The notes under the pieces were generated by a model. That model was not told the origin of the DNA, did no database searches, and saw only the letters and a list, made by a program, of their open reading frames with translations. This document shows, in pieces, positions 1-10,925 of a stretch of DNA of 64,000 bases (position 1 is its first letter; the number at the start of each line of letters is the position of its first letter). The DNA lies in assembly GCA_020002185.1 (NCBI GenBank), contig CM034541.1, positions 29,723,345 to 29,787,344 on the forward strand. Reading direction: 5' to 3'. This DNA comes from Paraescarpia echinospica (Eukaryota > Annelida > Polychaeta > Sabellida > Siboglinidae). Made by a program: the position numbers and the translations under genes.

Positions 1-572
1 ACACTATTGCAAGAATAAGACGTTATCTAACACCTGCAGCGACAGAACAAGTCATGCATGCGTTCGTCACCAGCAGACTTGACGTTGGCAATGCATTACT
101 CCACTGACTGCCTGTGAAACAACTAGAACAGTTGCAGAGAGTACAGAACTGGGCGGCCCACCTTGTCGACAGCGCCAAGAAGTTCTGTCATGTCACACCT
201 CTATTGATGACGCTGCACTGGCTGCCGATAGCAGTTAGAGTAGAGTATAAGATTCTTCTACTACGCATCGAGCACTGACTGGCTGTGCACCACGGTATAT
301 AACCAAATGTGTGAAACGACGCCAGCCAACTCGATTGTTGCGCTCCAGTGAACCCAATCATTTATGCATACCGCGTGTAGCGCGTCGCTGGGGTGACTGA
401 TAATTTTGCGAGGCAGCCCCAACACTATGGAACTTGCTACCGCAAAAGCTGGCTGCAACAACAATGACAAACACTGATTTTAAATCACACCTTCAGACCT
501 ATCTGTTTTCCCGAACATTCAATACGGCGCCGTGAGCAACGGTTGTTGGAACGGGGCATTATAAACAACACG
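1..572 (+). mobile_element. L2/CR1-like LINE, 3' end of RT ORF and 3' UTR
   Basis: The forward strand encodes the C-terminal tail typical of L2/CR1 reverse transcriptases: TSRLD, LQRVQN, then LHWLPIAVRVEYKILLL, followed in shifted frames by the conserved basic end. Several stops and frame changes show it is dead, and its 5' side runs off the window. After the coding part comes a 3' UTR with GGCGCC...GGGGC-type arms and TATAAA. The same 3' end recurs at 48,229-48,372, which confirms that this is an element terminus. No target duplication could be defined. Confidence 0.8.
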
Positions 573-828
573 ATTTTATTTTTATAATAATTCTGCATAC
601 GAAACAAGTTTTTATATCATACGTACTGCATTAAGCGGGATAAAACGGAAAATATAAATTACTGGAGGAGAATAACAACTAAAACAGAGCAGCTACATGA
701 AGATTGATCGGCTAAACTCCTTTTCAAATGAAACGTTTAGGAAGAATGTGTGTACGCGCATGTGAGCGCATTTTTATGTTTTATCAAAGTGATTTCTAGT
801 GTTTGTTCTGCACCTGGTTACCAGCCTC

Positions 829-1655
829 GCCTCGCCGATTATATTTCTCACCTTTCCCCGCCTTCTCCCTGTGCGGGGTGGCGGGTTTTGAAGAGTCTCT
901 TCCACTTCTTCCTGTCCTGAGCCCATTCTTCCTTCATCTGCCATGCCTTCAAATCTTTCCTCACTGTGTCCTGCCATCTCAACTTGGGCCTCCCCTTCGC
1001 TCGTTTCCCCTCTATCTTCATCTCGATGGTGGCTCTTATGTCTTCCCTTTCTTTTCACGTGGCCAACCCACTCCAGCCTTCTTCTCATCATGATGAGCAC
1101 ACTGCTCTCCACATCGGCTTCTTTCAAGGCTCACACCCATTGCCCATATAATCATTCTCATCTCCGTTGTTGCCAGTCGTCTTTCGTCTCTTGTCGATAG
1201 TGGCCAAGTTTCATAGCCGTAGAGAAGTGTCGGTCTAATTACCGTTTTGTAGACCAGGACCTTCATCTTTTGTGGCACCTTCTTATTACATATCACTCCA
1301 GATAGTTCCCTCCACCTAGCCCACCCCTTTGACACTCGGCTCTCAGTTTCATTACTGACACCTCCCTGTTTGTCTACGACATTGCCAAGGTACTTAAAGG
1401 TCTGTACAGTTGGGAGGTTTACCTTTTCCTGAGACCCATATTTGTTCATCTTCACCGGCTTTGTATGCCCCGTTGGCGGAAGGTGTTCCGTCTTCGTTCT
1501 CCTGATCTTTAGTCTATATCTCTCCATTTTTTCTCTCCATTTGTCCAATCTCTCTTCTACCTACCTCCGTCTGAATCACACAACACCAGGTCATCTGCGA
1601 ACAACATAGCCAGGGTGTCTGCTTTTTGATCTCCTCTGTAATCGGCCTCGCCAAT

Positions 1656-1660
<5 letters not shown>
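829..1660 (-). mobile_element. RTE-like LINE, 3' half of RT, 5'-truncated
   Basis: On the minus strand a reverse transcriptase begins at the FADD catalytic box (1,590-1,601) and runs through a thumb/C-terminal region: FKYLG, GWARWRELSGV, KVLVYKTVIRPTLLYG. After a frame change near 1,050 it continues with GHVKRK, GRPKLRW and TRHPAQG, ending at a stop at 848-850. This order is that of RTE-type LINEs. The palm upstream of FADD is missing, as is usual for 5' truncation. Similar 16-bp sequences flank it at 829-844 and 1,645-1,660 (15 of 16 identical) and may be the target-site duplication. Confidence 0.8.

Positions 1661-1731
<71 letters not shown>
1661..1731 (+). repeat. (GT)n microsatellite
   Basis: About 35 uninterrupted GT units directly follow the truncated end of the RTE fragment. 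Confidence 0.97.
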
Positions 1732-1733
<2 letters not shown>

Positions 1734-1739
1734 CAAGAC

Positions 1740-2810
1740 TTCAGCGCAGTCTTATATGTCAAGCCATAACAAGGATACCGTACGGACACACAAACACTCT
1801 GTGTTTCTGAGCACGGTGAGCGATAGTGTGCACATATGCTGTAACGCAGACGGGCATTCGTTATTACAGTCAATATGCAGGTCCTTCGAATTAACCATAA
1901 TACGAACTATTATTAACACTGCATATGTCAGGCAGTGATCTTTATGATTACAGTATGATGCATCGATGATGCACCCAAGTCATAGGATCAGGTGGGCGAG
2001 GGCTGAGCCACCAAAACTATTTAGTGGGGCGCTGGAGATAGGATTAGGCCTCCAATATTTAGGGGATGCATTTTAGGGGATGCATGTTTTGCTGAGCCTT
2101 GAGGGACGGGAGGAAAGGGAGTATTTTGCAGAGTTTCTAGATGTTTAAACGCCTCAAGGTGGGAGTGCAATGGGAGGTTTTGGGAGTGCGTCAAAATGCT
2201 TTCATAACCTCAAAGGGAATGCAATTGAAGATTTTTTGGAGAGCCTCAGGAGGGGGTTAGTTGGAGGTCTTTGGTGAGCCTCAGTACCCCGAGTATTCAC
2301 CACGTTCCGACGCCACTGCGTACGGTGTTATGAAACTTCATATATGTGGTTTTCCTTAAATTCATATAAGGTTGTAGAAAGAAAGGACGTAAGGAAGGTT
2401 TAATAAAACATTGAGAACTGGTATACGAACGTGTTCATTTCTACAGAGGACGACACATGAAAGGAACAAAATAGCTACTGATCCTGTCAATGCTGATAGG
2501 GTACGCGTGCTTAAACACAAAACTGATCTCGTAGAGATGTGCTACACAACGATAACAAAGATTGGGCTCTCAACAAGCCAAAGTCTTTATTATCCACGTA
2601 TTCTATGAAGTATGTTGCTTTGAGATGCAATACTCAGAGTCTTACTGCAAGTAGGTGTAACTACAGAAGTAATGGTTATAAAAATAAAGACAATGAAATA
2701 CATAAGATTTTTTAATTTCCCAGCAAGGAAGCACATCTTGTTGGGCCAACATTGTTAAATGTGCGGCACAGTCACCGTCTCCATGTTCAGAGAGACAGGA
2801 AAGGATTAGC
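1740..2810. other. No gene recognised
   Basis: No family-level protein similarity is visible. At 1,985-2,300 there is purine-rich DNA with loosely repeated GAGCCTCAG and GGGGATGCAT motifs, perhaps an old degraded repeat. Confidence 0.5.
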
Positions 2811-2811
2811 A

Positions 2812-2837
2812 GGCAGGCGGGCAGACAGGCGGGCTGG

Positions 2838-2936
<99 letters not shown>

Positions 2937-2966
2937 CGAGTCAGCGAGTCAGCGAGTCAGCGAGTC
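2812..2966 (+). repeat. (GGCA)n array running into an 8-bp GCGAGTCA array
   Basis: About 25 GGCA tetramers (2,835-2,936) pass directly into four copies of GCGAGTCA (2,936-2,966). The reading frame through it is a repeat artefact. Confidence 0.95.
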
Positions 2967-4440
2967 CGTTCATACACTGCTATAGACCCTTGTAGGAAGT
3001 TAGCGACGACATTGCTATAGTATACACTGCCTGCTTGGCACCTCTCACGCGTCCGACCGGGCAAGCTCTAGCGGATTCTATTTGAGGACGGCAGATACGA
3101 AAATAAGGGGGTAGTTTTAGTGTTTTGGTTTCGTATGCAACACATTATTATATATTACATTAATTGCCAGACGACATGGTGTTCTTTTATTTGGAGATGA
3201 ACTGGGATTGTCATGAGATAAAAAAAACAAAGTGTCATATTTCCATAATGATTTGAACTAGTGTACACCTTTGGTCACGAAACCAAACTAAAATGTTAAT
3301 ATCTATTGGCATGTTTTGAGCTTTTCGTTCGAACATCATATGTCAAAACGTTCGCTTTGTATTGCAGCTTGCCCTCGGTGTCGTTGAATTTTACAACTAT
3401 TGGATGGAGGGGCATTTGTTCCTTAGAGAAATAAGCTGATGGTATTCCTTCTGGTTGGGATGTTGATATACGCCGTCTTGTGAGGATAAAGAGCCTTCCT
3501 TACGTAATGTAAAACCATCAATAATGGTGTGAGAACAGAAGACGTGAAGTCGAAATAAATTCACATGCACTTGTTTATCAAACTGATATCAAACATGTTC
3601 AGGATTTCCATACAGATATGTGTTGACACTTAATGACTGCATTTTTTAATGATGTTAGTTTGAAGGCATGTGAAAAGTAGGATACATGAACCCATTTTGT
3701 GATGTTTTACACCGTCTTATGGGGATAATAAGCCTAGCATACTTAATGTATAGTAACATCATTGATACTTTATAAATAAGAAAAATATGATACCAAGTCT
3801 CATGTACATGCACGTGTTAGTTAGATGCCAATGATGATTTTCCACACTGAAAAGGCCGGTGACAGTACAAGTCTTCTGGGTATCCGGTTTTCAATAACAA
3901 CGCGTAACGGAGATTACTGTTAACGCAAAATAAAACAATTCACTATCCGAAATTGCGCATTATTGCGTAGCAGCAGGAAATCACCTACTATGCCAAATGC
4001 TCGAGTGTCCTAGCATGAATAAAATATCCGACAGCTAAATAAAACAGATAGATTGTTCTTTGGTAAAATAGTCTGAAAGATAACTGTAATCTCTGCTACG
4101 TGTTTCTGTAACAGTTTTCAAAGCAACGGTTGTACAGATGATAATTTGTTGTGATTAAGCGAAAACTTTAGAAAATCTCAATTGCTCAGGTAAATTATTC
4201 TGGTTATTCACATAAAGTTGTTTTGTCATATGCGGTTCAAAAACGAAATAAAGAGATTCCACCAATCGTACCACTATTTGAATCAACACACAGTGTATAA
4301 AAACGTAACATACACCAAAGTCCATAATTATTTGTCAAGCAGTTGTCTAAATTAAAGAAACACTGCATAATCTCTCGTATTTGATTTGGGCAGTAGTTAC
4401 AAGGAAACATATGAATATGACAGGCCGTTTTTGCAATTTT
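2967..4440. other. Intergenic/intronic AT-rich DNA with a diverged duplication
   Basis: No coding similarity seen. Two related stretches, about 3,470-3,620 and 3,709-3,850, share the order CCGTCTTrTGxGGATAA, AGCCT, TACxTAATGTA and CATxAATG, so an old tandem duplication of about 240-bp period is likely. Confidence 0.5.
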
Positions 4441-4483
4441 TACTCATTTATATATATATATATATGCATAGCTGTACAATACT

Positions 4484-5524
4484 GACCTTCCGTCAAGAAC
4501 AGGGGATAGAAGACGTGTACATCGAACTCGTGAAAGACATCTACACCAACAGCTCGGTGACAGTGCACCTACACAAAAAGAGCAACAAGATCAACATCAA
4601 GAGAGGAGTACGACAGGGTAACACCATATCGTCCAAGCTGTTTACGGCAACACTCGAAAGTATATTCCGAAGACTGACCTAGGAAACCAGAGGCATGATG
4701 ATAGACGAAGAATAAAATCTCAGTCGTCTTTGCTTCGCCGACGACATACTCACATGCGCTACTATACCGCAAGACCTACAAAAAATGCTGCAGGAGCTAG
4801 CTGATGAAAGTGAAAAACATGGTCTGAAGATAAACATTTGGAAGATAAAAGTGATGCTAGAAAATGACACACCAATATATATATAAACACCATGCAGATA
4901 GAGAACGTTGAAAGCTACGTATATCTAGGACAGCGATACAGTATCAGAGACAAAAACCAAGACAAGGAGATTCAAAGAAGAATCACCGCCGGCTGGACAG
5001 CATTCGCCAAACACGCGACATCTTCAAGGGTAACTTTGGAACCTGCTTGAAGAGACAAGTTTACAACTTATAGCGATGACATATGGCGTAGAAACATGGG
5101 CGCTCACCATCCAGGCAAAGAACAAAACTATCAGCCGCATAAACAAAGATGGAAAGAATTAAGTTAAATATCACTTGTCGGGAGAGAAAAACAAACATCT
5201 GGGTAAGAGTGAAGACAAAGGTCATAGACGTGATAGAACAAATCAGAAGACAGAAGTGGACCTGGGCAGAGCACATCAGCAGACTACGAGATAACAGATG
5301 AAAATCAAGTATGACAACCTGGAGACCTTACGAAGGGAAACGATCTAGAGGAAGACCGGCGAGACGGTGGAGAAACTAACTAGATGAGTACTGGAAGGGC
5401 ACCATCTGGCAGAGGATAGCGCAAACAGGCAGATTTGGAAACGACATGCTGAGGCCTTTGCCCAACCACGGGACACTACGGCTGCCCAACCACGGGACAC
5501 TACGGCTGCACAATGATGATGATG

Positions 5525-5530
<6 letters not shown>
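4484..5530 (+). mobile_element. RTE-like LINE, RT domain to 3' end
   Basis: A 5'-truncated element starts inside the RT palm: KRGVRQGNTISSKLF (motif B), then after a stop FADDI (catalytic box at 4,734-4,745), then GLKIN, YVYLGQ and RRITAGWTAF. The C-terminal block WTWAEHISRLRD, TWRPYEGKRSRGRPARRW is characteristic of RTE-type ORFs. The CDS is broken by several stops and frame changes. It ends in a (TGA)n tail at 5,514-5,526, as expected for an RTE 3' end. Both ends lie against (TA)n tracts, so the element probably landed in AT-repeat DNA. A 24-bp segment near the 3' end is duplicated in tandem (5,460-5,507). Confidence 0.85.
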
Positions 5531-5555
<25 letters not shown>

Positions 5556-5637
5556 ACGTACTATATATATATATATAGTAAGTTATGTATATATATATAT
5601 ATAGTAAGTTATGTATATATATATATATAGTAAGTTA
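5526..5637 (+). repeat. (TA)n with three 26-bp repeat units
   Basis: AT dinucleotides interspersed with AGTAAGTTATGT at exactly 26-bp spacing (5,577, 5,603 and 5,629). Confidence 0.9.
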
Positions 5638-5639
5638 TA

Positions 5640-7260
5640 CATTGGGACGTCTTAGACTCACATGATATTAACTCGTATAGAGATCGCACGTAGGTTGAAC
5701 TGTCTAAACTGAATGATCCAACTGGTGTTAAATGCAATAATCCTAACTGTAACAACTGTAGTCACCATGACGACATCGATGAGTTTTATAAAATGAGTTT
5801 TATAATTCTATCGTATGCACTCTGAAGAGGTCTGGCAAAACACGTGTATCAACTCGTAAGTGTTCTTCTAAATATGATGTTGTGCCAGGATGGAATGAGC
5901 GTGTGAAAGAACTGCACAGTGCAGCTGGTGATGCTTACTGGTTGTCGAGCCAGGTTGAACAACCTAGACAAGGTGATGTTTTTAATTAATCAAATTTAGG
6001 CATGCCGTCAGAAAACGTAAAACGATAAAGAAACTATTAATGCTGATTCCATTGCAGAAAAGTTATGTCAAAATGATCATCGACAGTTCTGGAAGGAAAT
6101 TAAAAATCATACGAACAGTAAAGTTAAACTACCAACGAACATTGATGGTATTCATGGTGATGTCGATATTGGGTCAATGTGGAAGCACCAGTATGAAAAT
6201 ATATTTAACGATGTGAATGATAGCCGTTTGATTACGTTCACTTTGATACTACCGGTGACAATAATGGAATCTCTGTTGAGGTAGTTGGAATGATGAGTAT
6301 TATTAATGAATTATCACGCAATATGTCATCAGATCTGGATGGTATTGCTGCAGAACACATCAAGTTCGCCGATGCTCAAATTGTGGTTCTATTATCTACC
6401 CTTGTGGCCTATATTATATTAGGTGCATTATTATGTTTCGAAATCAATCTCCCTTATTAAAGATGCCTTTCTAACATATGTTCCATTATAATAGACACTG
6501 TGTTAATTCAACAGAATGGAAACGTACTTGCAAACTACGCCTCATCAGTTTGGATTTAAGCCAAAACATGGAACGGGGCTCTGTGTGTTTACATTTATAG
6601 AATTACTAATATTTTACACTAAACATGGTTCAACTATATATGACTTTAGGAGGAAAGTAGTTAAACTTCGCCACCTGTTGTAAATACCTTGGGCATGTCA
6701 TTTGTAACGACTTATTCGACGAGGCTGACATAGTGAGACTTCTTTATGCCAAAAATAACAAGTTACTGCAAATATTTCATTTTTGCTCCACTTCTATAAA
6801 GAATATGCTGTTTACTGCATATTTCAGTAATATTTGTTTGCGTGCGCTATGTGTTAATTGTAGAAAAGCTAATCTTCAACAATTTATTGTTGCCTACAAC
6901 AATTCATATAGGATATTGAACAGTCTGCCTATGAGATGTAGTGCTAGCCACATGTTTGCTACAGCTAATGTAAAATAGTGTAAATGTATTATTAGAACAG
7001 CTATCTTTAGCTTAATCTGGAGGATTTATAGGTCTGTTAATACAATTATTAAGAGTATTGTTACTAGCGACATATACAGTACGTCGCTGTTGCTGCATCA
7101 GTGGGTCAAGGCTTTGTATACTTTGTGCATATCCTGTTTTTATTTATATATATATATTTATTTATTATGAAAAATTGTTATATAGATGTTTTTATCATTG
7201 TACTTTTTCTATACGGACACACTGCTTGTCTGAAATAAAAACATTACTATTGTTATTACA
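5640..7260 (+). mobile_element. LINE copy A (same family as copy B), degraded
   Basis: Frame-broken plus-strand copy of the LINE that also lies inverted at 8,700-10,810. Shared landmarks in order: a Cys/His stretch around CNNPNCNNC (5,720-5,765), PGWNERVKELH (about 5,885), the pre-RT region with HQFGFKPKHGT (about 6,540), and the C-terminal block SNICLRALCVNCRKA...VAYNNSYRILNSLPMRCSASHMFATANV (6,830-6,970; segments shown). The RT core between about 6,630 and 6,680 is deleted. The 3' UTR carries AATAAA near 7,235 and ends in TTGTTATTA. I am not certain of the clade. Confidence 0.75.
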
Positions 7261-7369
7261 TATAGGATGTGCAGAGCGCCCATGTTGGCAGCAAGTATTC
7301 CGCTCCGTTTTAATCTCAATTGCTGATACGTATTAATGGCATGTGAGTAACCAAACTGATGCAGTTGTT

Positions 7370-7405
7370 CCATACATACATACATACATACATACATACA
7401 TACAT
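7370..7405 (+). repeat. (CATA)n microsatellite
   Basis: About nine tetramers, framed by the complementary arms GTTCCAT (7,367-7,373) and ATGGAAC (7,404-7,410). Confidence 0.95.
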
Positions 7406-7800
7406 GGAACATATTACGTGCACTACCAATAGTGATGATGTAGCAGTTTTAAGTGATTTATGAACATTTATTTATTTGGGCGTGTCAAGTCTGGAACAGA
7501 CTGCAGTGCTGTTCACTGAAGCGTATACGATTACGATTGCATATTGATATCAGGTTGTATCAGTTAGATCTGGAATATTGTCGCTGCTGACGTCATATGG
7601 TTTTGTTACCACACCGCATCCCGAATATCGTGACTGAATGTATTTAAAAACGTTGGATGTACCTGAAATTCTACCTGAATGTGTGCCACGGACTGAACTG
7701 CCACGGTCTGATGTGCACGGCTAGAAATATATTTGCCATTTTTCTTGGGATGACTGCGTACAGCAGGAATGCATTCATAAACATTGGCAACGGACTTTAC

Positions 7801-8690
7801 CTTGGACATGTCAATGGAGTGTATCCCTGATCTCGACAAGTCAAGCGTGCAAGCACTCGCCGTGGTTGTAGGGTTGGCAGGCTCAAACAAAGACCAATTC
7901 GTGTAGTTGTAAATCGTCGCTTCACGTCGGCTTCCGCCAACCGAAAAACAAGGACATCAATACGTAACCTCTTTTCCGTGAACATTGTCACCTCCGTTGT
8001 GATCGGGCGTCCGTGTATCGCTAAATTGAATGTGCATTGCATCAATGTACGTTCGGTTAAGAATAAAGCGATCTGTGTTTCTGACGTTGTGATTTCGCTG
8101 GACATTAACATTTTAGCTCTAACGGAGACGTGGCTCGGTAGCGTCATTGATGATCACGTAATAAGCGCATTAGTTCCATGTGGATACGAATTTAATTCCG
8201 TGTCACGACCTGGTGGAAAACAAGGGGAGGTGTGGCAGTGTTGTACAAGCCCGGCCTGACAATAAACGCGATTTCAACGCGCGGAAATTACATTCCCATT
8301 ACTATGTAACAAAATGTAGTGTCACCTTCAGGTTGTGTGTCGTGTATCGTCCGCCACAATCGAAGCGAAACGGATTTACCAGCACGGTTTTCTTTGACCA
8401 GTGGTCTGCGTATTTAGACGACATAATGCTGGATACGCTTGATGTTGTTATCACTGGCGATTTGAACTTTCACTTGGACATTTCAACAGAACCGGACGTA
8501 TGACGCTTTTCCGAGACACTCGAAGAAGCAACTGATGAAAGATGCGACCCACAGTAAGGGGCACATCTTGGATGTTGTCATATTTAGGAATAGTGTTTGC
8601 GTAGTACCTGCACTACCAAATGTCTATGACCCGTGTCTATGCGATTCGAAGTACATTACACGTCGCTAGTTTTAATGTTATAAATATTGG
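7801..8690 (+). mobile_element. L2/CR1-like LINE endonuclease-domain fragment
   Basis: Forward frames give the APE-type endonuclease that starts L2/CR1 ORF2: an Arg-rich lead (7,828-7,975), NVRSVKNKA, LALTETWLG (the E of the active site), PGGKxGxGVAVLYKPG after a frame change near 8,225, VYRPPQSK, then ITGDLNFHLD and HSKGHILDVVI. A TGA follows NRTYD near 8,500 and later frames are shifted. The RT part is absent: the fragment stops around 8,690, where LINE copy B begins on the other strand. It is a dead 5' piece. Confidence 0.8.
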
Positions 8691-8699
8691 GATTCCAAG

Positions 8700-10802
8700 A
8701 CATGTCAACCCTATTCATTAAGCTAAAATAGCCTTTCTGATTACACATTTACCCGAGCTGACATTAGCTGTAGCAAACATGTGGCTAGCGCTACATCTCA
8801 AGGGCAAATTGTTCAATATCCTGAAAGAGTTGTTATATGCAACAACGAATTGCTGAAAATTAACTTTTCTAAAGTTCACCCATAACGCACACATATAGAT
8901 ATTACCAAAATACGCTGTAAATAGCTTTTTTTTTTTATAGCAGTTGAACACAAATGGAATTTTTGACGTAACATATTATTCTTGGCATTCAAAAGTCTCA
9001 CTTTGGCTTGCATGTCAGACTCATCAGACAAGTTATTAGAAATGACATGTCCAAGATATTTACAAGAGGTGCAAAGTTTAACTTCTTTCCTCCTAATGTA
9101 ATTTCTTTAGAAAGATTTGACTTTCTAGATTCAAAGTACATGACCAGGGATTTACCCGCATTGTATTGCACGTCATGCTCACATCCATATGAGTAACACA
9201 TGTCTAGTAGTGTTTGTAGTCCTTTAGCAGAAGGTGCAAACAGAAGTAGATCATCGGCGTATATAAGGTGATTAACAACCAAGTTACCAAGACTACAATC
9301 GATTTGTTTGTGTGCAGTTGTATACTCAGATTATCCATATAAATGTTAAAAAGTAAAGGGGATAACTAACCACCTTGCTTAACACCATTGTCTACCGAGA
9401 AGAAGTCCGAGTAGGTATTTCCCCATCGTATGCATACACATTGATTATTGAATTCATTGCAGAGTACTCTTAAGATATATTTCGGTACATTTCGTTGTTC
9501 TAATTTCGTTAAAAGTTTATATCGGTTGACACGATCAAACGCCTTTGATTCAGCTAAAAACGCGACGTGCATAGCTGAACCATGTTCAGTGTAGAACCTT
9601 AATAATTCCTTAAATGCAAACACGCATAACTCCGTTCCATGTTTAGGCTTAAAGCCACATTGATTAGGAGTGGTTTCCAGGTACATTTCCATTCTGTTAA
9701 AAAGAACAGTGTCTATTATCTTCGAAAATATGTTCGATAGACATATTGGCCTATAATTCCCTTTGTCGTTTACTCGTTTATTCTTGTTTTTAATAATTGG
9801 TACAATAACAGACCGTGAAATTTCTTTTGGTAAATAACCGTGCACCAGAATCGAAGACACAAGGGTAGACAAAAGCACAGCGAGTTGAGAATTAGCGAAC
9901 TTAATATGTTCTGCATTGCTACCGTCCAGACCTGGTGACTTATTTTTTGAGAGTCCATTACAAATATCCATCAGTTCAACTGCACCAACAGTCATTCCCT
10001 TATTGCCAGTGGAACAATCATAACAAATTTTATCACATCGACTATCCTCCATATCATTAAATAAATGTTCATAATGATGCTTCCACATTGACCCGATGTT
10101 TACGTCACCGTGTATAATTATCAATGTTTGTCGGAAGGTTTACTTTACTGTTCGTACAGTGCTTAATTTCTTTCAAGAATTTGCGGTGGTCGTTTTGACA
10201 CAACTGTTCTACAATGTTATCAGCAATGGTAGTTTCTTTCTCCATTTTACATTTTCTGATCGCCTGCTTGAATTTAATTCTGGATAATACCATAACATTA
10301 AAAATGTCACCTTGTCTAGGTTTACAAGTCTCTTTCCATATACAGTAAGCATCACGGGCTGCACAATGAAGCTCTTTCACTCGCTCGTTCCAACCTGGTA
10401 CAGCATTATGCTTATAAGCACCTTTGCGATTTGACCGAAGTGTGTGACCACACCTCTTCAATGTAATCACGATAGAATTGTAAAAGTCACCGAGATCATC
10501 ATGATGATTACAGTTATGACAATTGGGATCAGTGCATCTAACACCCGGTAGAACATTCAGTTTGCTCAATTCAACGTTCGTGCATTCTCTACATGCGTCA
10601 ATATATTGTGGGTGTAATCTGTACCATTGTATGCCTTGCTTAATCTCATTAGTATTGACACTACCACTAACGCATTCTGGTACAATATCACTGTCTATGC
10701 TAACGATATCGGGTGATGATCAGAATAAATAATGTCATAAAGTATGGACATGTTAGATAGGCAATCCTTCGCATCAGCGGTACATATGATATGGTCAAGC
10801 CA

Positions 10803-10810
<8 letters not shown>
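8700..10810 (-). mobile_element. LINE copy B, EN tail to RT C-terminus
   Basis: Minus-strand element read from 10,810 down. The end of an APE endonuclease (SWLDH...SDHHPIS, 10,800-10,700) is followed by a linker with CTDPNCHNCNHH and PGWNERVKELHC (10,569-10,105). Then comes the RT: KNKSPGLDGSNAEHIKF, YRPICLSNIFSKIID, NQCGFKPKHGTELC and FDRVNRYKLL. The catalytic YADD is at 9,250-9,261, and the C-terminal block LWVNFRKVN...VAYNNSFRILNNLP ends near 8,720. Only a few frame breaks occur (near 10,110, 9,366 and 8,990), so it is younger than copy A. The 5' side stops at the (TA)n tract at 10,802 and the last codons and 3' UTR are missing. Confidence 0.85.
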
Positions 10811-10842
<32 letters not shown>

Positions 10843-10925
10843 GTATATATATTTATATATATATAAATACATGATGATCTCGGTGACTGATACATATATA
10901 CGTGTGTATATATATGTATATATAG
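10802..10925 (+). repeat. (TA)n-rich tract
   Basis: Two blocks of TATA dinucleotides around an ATACATGATGATCTCGGTGA spacer; abuts the 5' limit of LINE copy B. Confidence 0.9.
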
